From the NCBI GenBank assembly GCA_007922225.1, contig ML679956.1, positions 15,721,049 to 15,785,048 of the forward strand: DNA of 64,000 bases, given 5' to 3'. This DNA is from Emydura subglobosa. Lineage: Eukaryota > Chordata > Testudines > Chelidae. Made by a program: the position numbers and the translations under genes. The notes beneath the pieces are model-generated. The model was given only the letters and a program-made list of their open reading frames with translations. It made no database searches and had not been told where the DNA came from. Below are positions 58,441 to 64,000 of this stretch, in pieces. Numbering within the stretch: position 1 is the stretch's first letter; each line of letters opens with the position of its first letter.

Positions 58441-59257
58441 CTCAATGTGTTTATACTGCTGTAATCCTCTTCCCTCCATAACCCACTCTCTTTCTCGTGG
58501 CTTTTTCTACACAGAGATACATAGGAAAATTAATCTGAATTCACTAAAGGTATGAATTTAAAATGGATTAGTTAAACCGCAAGCCCTTACCATTTGTTTT
58601 ACTCAGTCAGTGGAATGTGCCATAAGAAAATTCTATAATGTAAGGTTTTCAGGGCCTACATATTATTAAGACTTTTGAATAAATAAATAAATAAATAAAA
58701 ATAATAATGCAGTAAAGAAAGAATGTGGAGAAGTGGGTATGAATTTTCTTATCTTTAATATCTTAAGTGATTAAACAATCATGTTGTGACTGAAAATGAT
58801 TGACCATCTACAATAAGGCATTTAAAAATGGTTTTACTAGCGTATGCCCAAATTGTAAGAATTAAGTCATTTTAATGTTAAATGTTAATTAAAAAATGTA
58901 AAAAAACCCAATCCCAATGGACTTTCTAACTGGATATAATTGCAATATATTTTATAATTTAGAATTACTAAATAGCATAAAGTCAGCTCTCTCCATTTAC
59001 ACATGAAATGCCATCTTTTATTCAGAGTAATCTAGTGCATTTATTTAATTGGAAAAATTGGAAAAACTTTTTGGTTACTCATTCCTATTTATAAAGTTTA
59101 AATAAAAGCATGTATGAAGAGTGACAACTATGAAAGAATGCTGTCCTTCTTTGGCTATAATAGTAGTACTATAGTCAAGTAAAATCTGAATTTGTTAGGC
59201 TAATAAAACACGTTTGTCAGATATAACAGGTTGAGGTTTAAAGCTGTTAAAATTAGT
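58441..59257. other. AT-rich intronic sequence
   Basis: Only an (AAAT)n tract (58678-58708) was recognised. Confidence 0.4.
58678..58708. repeat. (AAAT)n microsatellite
   Basis: Tetranucleotide repeat ending in AATAAT. Confidence 0.9.
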
Positions 59258-59352
59258 GGGCCAAATAGTGCTCTGACTTACAACCCTGTAGACTTCCCAC
59301 AGGAGTCAGTAGAGTTGCATGAGATATAAATCAGGGCAGAATTTGGCTCATT
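59258..59352. mobile_element. Palindromic MITE
   Basis: GGGCCAAATAGTGCTCTGAC on the left and CAGGGCAGAATTTGGCTC on the right are inverted around a CAGGAGTCAGTAGAGTTGC centre. Confidence 0.6.
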
Positions 59353-61634
59353 TTTCTCTGTAATGAATATTTATTCTCATCCAAACCCCTAGTTCATGAC
59401 GACTGCCCAGTTTTCAGTATTTTATGAACAACTTTACCTAGACATTGGCTATGAAGCCAAGCATTTGGGGGCAGAGTATTCCCCCTTTGCGGGAGAGTAG
59501 TCTCTCCTGAGAAAATATTTGGAAAGTATGTGCCATTTCATTTAATCTGGGGCTTTCAAAAGGCCAACAATTTGTCCTTCATAACTATCTTAATGAGACA
59601 GGGATAAAAATTCATCAAGAACAGGGAGGGTTTAGTAATATCTAGACAGGATGATGAATACCAGAAGCATGGAAATTCCCTGACTCACACACTGATAAGA
59701 ACACCTCTTTGCCACTAAGACTGATTCAGTGGTCAAATGAAATATGTCAGTTCTTATACCGTGGGATTCCTAATCCTCACTTAATGATAAACATTAAAAG
59801 CAAATTGGCCAATTGGAAACAATCTTATTAGTTAAAAAAGATACAGTGAACCTTAAATGATAAAGTGGATTAGATTCATAAAGGACCACCTACAACTAGA
59901 ACTGCTTGTCATCTAGCTAAGGGAAAGACTTTAGTTCAGGAGAAATAGTCCCCAGTTTTGAACTAGTCCAATAAAAAGAACAGTGAATGCTATGTAGACA
60001 GGCAGTGTGGGTTTATGGACTGAAAATACATCGAAACCCATGACGACAGCCCATCAGTGCTTCAGTAAAGACTGCTCTCCTAGTATTGGCTAGTGGATGG
60101 ACTTTGTTTTAGACCCACCTCAGCCACTGTCTCCCTCCTGCCCCGCTCATTCTGCCATAGTGGAGAGACTACTACTCTTGGCTCACAAGAAGTCTGAAGT
60201 AATTCATGCACAGCCCCTCCACAAACTGCCTCCTCCCCTCCGCACTGAACAGGTTTCCTTGAATTTAGTGCCCTTCCTGTCCAAAGGGAAGGTGACAATT
60301 TAGACCTTAGTACAAAAGAAACTAAGACTAGCAATACAGTTGTCTCATAGAATAAATCGCCTCCTACTGAAAATAATCTTCACAGCGTCAATCAACATTT
60401 ATTTTCAATGAGTGTCTCATCTCCCTTTATGTTGTGGTGACACATTCCAGTGACAATCCATTCCTATGGCATTTTTTATTTCTTAACAAGCAAAGGCCAT
60501 GGACAAGGAGAATTCTCTTATATAAAGTATGCAAGCACTTTGTCAAACTCATAAACCACAACCTATATTTTGTGACACAAATTAGTGTCCAACATGTTCA
60601 TATTTTATTGATGTACCGAGCCAAAATGTGAACAGAATACAGAACTTAAAGTACTAAATCTGAACAATCTGGACTATAAAACATTGTATGTCTCCTATAC
60701 AGAATAATTCAGAACACAGATCAAAATGTGAAAGCAATTACTGCCTGCGATACAGTAACTTTCTTGTGAAAAATGGGAAAAGTTTGAGATAATTATTTGT
60801 GTTTACATGGCCAAATATTAGCAGGGACACTTATGTAGTAAAATTATCATAATGATGTGTTAGCATCCCACTTAACGGGTACAAATGTAGAATAGAAGTT
60901 TTATATTTAACTTAATATATTTATATAAAATAGTATACATTTTAGGTCCTGAAAGTCTATATTTATTATATGGATATTTATTTATTTTTATATGGAAGAC
61001 TAAAAGTGTTCAGAAGACAAAATGTGCTATGTATGAACTAAATTTTATTGCTTATACACACACTATCAACATGGTGAAATAACTTGAATGAAATAAAATT
61101 CAGCTGAATAGAACTGAACTTTAGCCATAGGGCAAAACCAAAATCTTTGATCTAATCCAACCCCTCCCCACCCAAAATGTGTTGAACACAGATCAGAACC
61201 AGATGATTTTTGGTTTTGCAGAATGAAAATCCAACCAATAAGGTTTTTCAAAATCAAAAGCAAGCACATTTCCTCAGTTTGTCTCTAAATTACAATAATT
61301 AATTTGGAAAAATTCCTCCCTACACGACACCACAGAGTACTTAGGATGGAAGAATTGTGGTTGACTGTCTCTTAAGCAGAGTGCGCAGCTGGTAGCACCA
61401 CCCCAACACTCTTTTGCAGCCATGGGTAGGGAAACCCATGCCCTTAGCCCTCACTTCATACACAGAGTCAAAGTGCATCAGTTCTTCTGGTGGGGAAGGA
61501 TGTGTCCCTAACAGAAGAACATCTGAGCAAAATTTGGGATATTCCACAATATCTTTAGCTGCCTTGGATTTACTGTTTTCTCAGGGCCACTTGAACTGCA
61601 GCTACACAATAAAGCTAGGGAGGAAGCCATCAGG
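59353..61634. other. Intronic sequence, nothing recognised
   Basis: AT-rich, with a slightly GC-richer patch at 60100-60290 that has no splice-flanked frame. Confidence 0.4.
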
Positions 61635-61780
61635 CAGAACAAGAATTTGAACCTGAGTATTCCACATCCCAAGTCAGTGCCCTAACTGCTTGGCAAGTGT
61701 CTCTCATTCCCTCTTCTTTCAAAATGTTTCTGCTTCCATGAAATTTCACTTAGTTAAAAATGTTCTGATCAGCTCTATCT
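61635..61780 (-). mobile_element. tRNA-derived SINE-like fragment
   Basis: GAATTTGAACCTGAGTATTC then CCAAGTCAGTGCCCTAACTG is the inverted head of a tRNA-related SINE, with the B-box word appearing as GGTTCAAATTC on the minus strand. It is followed by an AT-rich TTCTGATCAGCTCTA segment. Confidence 0.5.
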
Positions 61781-63950
61781 AGTCATTTCTCTATGAGCAG
61801 AAAGGAGGGATTAATTTACTACCGTGTTAACTGCTCACCCTCACTCCCATGGCATCAGTGCCAGATTGTGTTTGTGTGCATGTACAAGTTTGCCAAGGGC
61901 TTCAAATGCTAATTCAGTTCGGTTTCCTGTGAAATGATAATCTGCAGTTTGCTAAACATAACATTTCAGTTTCTCCTGCTATCTCTAAAATAGCTCATAA
62001 TGAATGCAAAAAATTAACTTCCTCATCAGAAATCTCTTTTCTGGGTTCCCAAACATCAGTATTACCTTATAGTAAATGTTTAATGAAAATGACAACAAAT
62101 TTCCTGCTGGTATAAATGAGTGCAGCTCATGGAGTTTCACCCTATACACGATGTGTGTCTCACATACATTACACCCCCATGATAATGAAAAATCTTTCTT
62201 CCTGTCTCAATAATAATTAAAAACAGAATTTATAGGCACAGAACTGTCTGACAGGTAAATCATCAGATCTCTGGGGTGAGCACTGTCTTCTTTGTTATTA
62301 ATTTGTACAGCAAATAGCACACAGGGATTGGGATCCTTTATTTTTCTATAATATAACCTTCTAAGTTTTATTTTATTTTTATAACAACAATTTCTAAATT
62401 ACACTATTTTTAATAAATGATAGCATGTTTTTCAAAACAGCAGGCTGTCACTACGGTGATTATATTTCTGTAGTTTTCTAAAAGGATTTGATATACTTTT
62501 TAATTTTCATCTTTTACATGTGAATTTTTTATTTTAGAATGTGTCTTTTGAAAGAATGTATACCTGAAAACTACTACAAAAGTTTAATAAAAATTGAAAA
62601 ATAATCTCTAATTGATCAATTATTTCTTGTTACATTAAGTTCTATAATGGAGGTTTAGAAATATTAATATTTAACAATATTGTTTATATATAAAAACAGA
62701 TCCATATAAATATACCAATAGTCTCAAAACAGAAAAACATTCTTCTCAAATAATAAATACAAAATTCTCAGTTTAAGTGCAAAAACTAAAATTAAACCTA
62801 AAAATTAATAATTAGGAAGTGAAAGGAAAAATAAGGAAAGTAATACACAGAAAAATAAATATCAGGAGAATGAGAATGGAGAATAGTGGACATCACAATA
62901 AATCCTACCAAATTCCTACTAAGATTAAAATTCTGTATCCTTTCATCAGTTAGAAAGGCCCCAAAATGCATTTGGCAGTGTTATTAATTGACAAAACCTT
63001 TCATGCTAACTCTTGGCAAAATTCATTTAGCACAAATGTCTGTCTTTCTCTTTATTTTCAAATCAGAATTCTGAAGTACAGTTATTAAACAAATGTTTCT
63101 GCAACAATAGATGTATCCTATAAGCAAGCTGAATTAAACACTAAAGATTTGATACTTGTTGAAGGAAAATCTTTTATTAATTCAACTGGTGATGTTTGAC
63201 CTTTATTCCATCACTGCTCCTTAGCTTCTAGGATAACTCTAATACACAATTCACTCATTGAAGTTTGTGTCAAGCAGTAGCATTCCACACAGATATTAAT
63301 GCTAATAATAATACTAATTTAATACCTTTGGTCAAAAAGGATTAGAAATACCGAAAATCCTAAAGATCGGCATCTCTGAAGACCTAAATTGTGTAACTAA
63401 TATAATATCCATCATCCAATAATCCAGTGAATGATGGTAGAATCATTCACATAATGCCCATATAATTTGGTTCAAAATCATTTGCTATGGAAACAACTTT
63501 GGCAGACACTTTTAAGTAACCTTGTAACTAAAAATTATATAATGAATACCATCTCCAGTTACCTTTGGATGTTCAAAGTACAAGGGTACTAAAGGTTGCA
63601 TGAGCTACAATACAAATCCCAACAGATGAGTTTTAGTTGGTATCACTACTTTTGTTAGTTTGTTTGTTTGTTTTAAATACAGATGCAGGCCCCCTCCCAC
63701 TATGTCAATGGTAAAAGTGTTTTGCTACCCATGGAAACTAGATAGCACCCCTAATGTAATCCCCCAAAATATACACCCACACTCTCAAACATACAATCCC
63801 CCATACACAATAGACATGAAATTGAGAATCAGTTATGCAAATAGATATTTTTATAGGAAAAACTCAAGAGTTTTGCAAATTTGACCAGTAAGATTTTTAA
63901 AAAGTAGTGACAACAGTGTGCGTAGTAGAATAGATATTACACAATGCACC
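61781..63950. other. AT-rich intronic sequence, nothing recognised
   Basis: Over 2 kb, strongly AT-rich. No identifiable transposon apart from a short TGCTGGTATAAATGAGTGC fragment near 62105. Confidence 0.4.
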
Positions 63951-64000
63951 CAATCCTGCAGTTACTATTCTGGCAAAATTCCCATTGACATCAATGAGAA
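63951..64000. mobile_element. Palindromic MITE, cut by window edge
   Basis: CCAATCCTGCAGTTACTATT and AATTCCCATTGACATCAATG form the left arm and centre of the common palindromic type. Confidence 0.45.

Larger units (their letters stand above)
51693..64000 (-). other. RBMS3: RBMS3 intron upstream of the exon (partial)
   Basis: The sequence right of the acceptor should be the intron between this exon and the first coding exon, which encodes the short N-terminus. I looked for that start on the minus strand and did not find it, so it probably lies beyond 64000. An unannotated alternative first exon cannot be excluded. Confidence 0.7.

Noticed and set aside
61635..61690. Inverted tRNA B-box-like word
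   Set aside because: Only the B-box half is recognisable and it sits in a SINE-like context; not a functional tRNA gene.

Overview
The window is vertebrate nuclear DNA from inside a very large gene. The reptilian repeat set (CR1 LINEs ending in ATTCTATGA-type repeats, DIRS retrotransposons, palindromic MITEs, MIR-type SINEs) points to a sauropsid, most likely a turtle. That assignment rests on remembered repeat families and was not tested by search.

I can support only one host coding segment: one minus-strand exon at 51504-51673. It encodes the Asn/Ser-rich linker and the start of the first RRM of RBMS3, a single-stranded nucleic-acid-binding protein. It has a polypyrimidine tract, a tandem CAGCAG acceptor and a GTAAGT donor. 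The preceding exon should lie beyond the right edge of the window and the following exon beyond the left edge. So 51674-64000 belongs to the upstream intron and 1-51503 to the downstream intron. No promoter, RNA gene or other host gene was recognised.

The introns are built from transposon fossils. Left part (1-8 kb): CR1 3' ends, an internally deleted non-LTR element at 3365-3935, a nested palindrome at 2049-2525, and MIR pieces. 11-19 kb: two minus-strand DIRS remnants (a 5'/ORF1 piece at 11085-12003 and an ITR-bounded copy at 14051-17130) and a decayed Tc1-like transposase at 18440-19017. 19-43 kb: MITEs, four copies of one AT-rich repeat, a CR1 at 30345-31145, a TIR element at 33261-33508 and an LTR-like segment near 41030-41570. 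43-54 kb: two hAT-type elements with 8-bp target duplications, a 1.2-kb CR1 starting about 240 bp from the exon, and the exon itself. 54-64 kb: MIRs, MITEs, microsatellites and AT-rich sequence with nothing else recognisable.

The elements do not work together as a system. All mobile-element reading frames are broken, several at catalytic residues. I found no convincing new biological system. The points most worth checking are the NAGNAG acceptor, the LINE that retains both ends but no middle, the DIRS pair, the nested palindrome, and an LTR-like TATA/poly(A) pair antisense to RBMS3.
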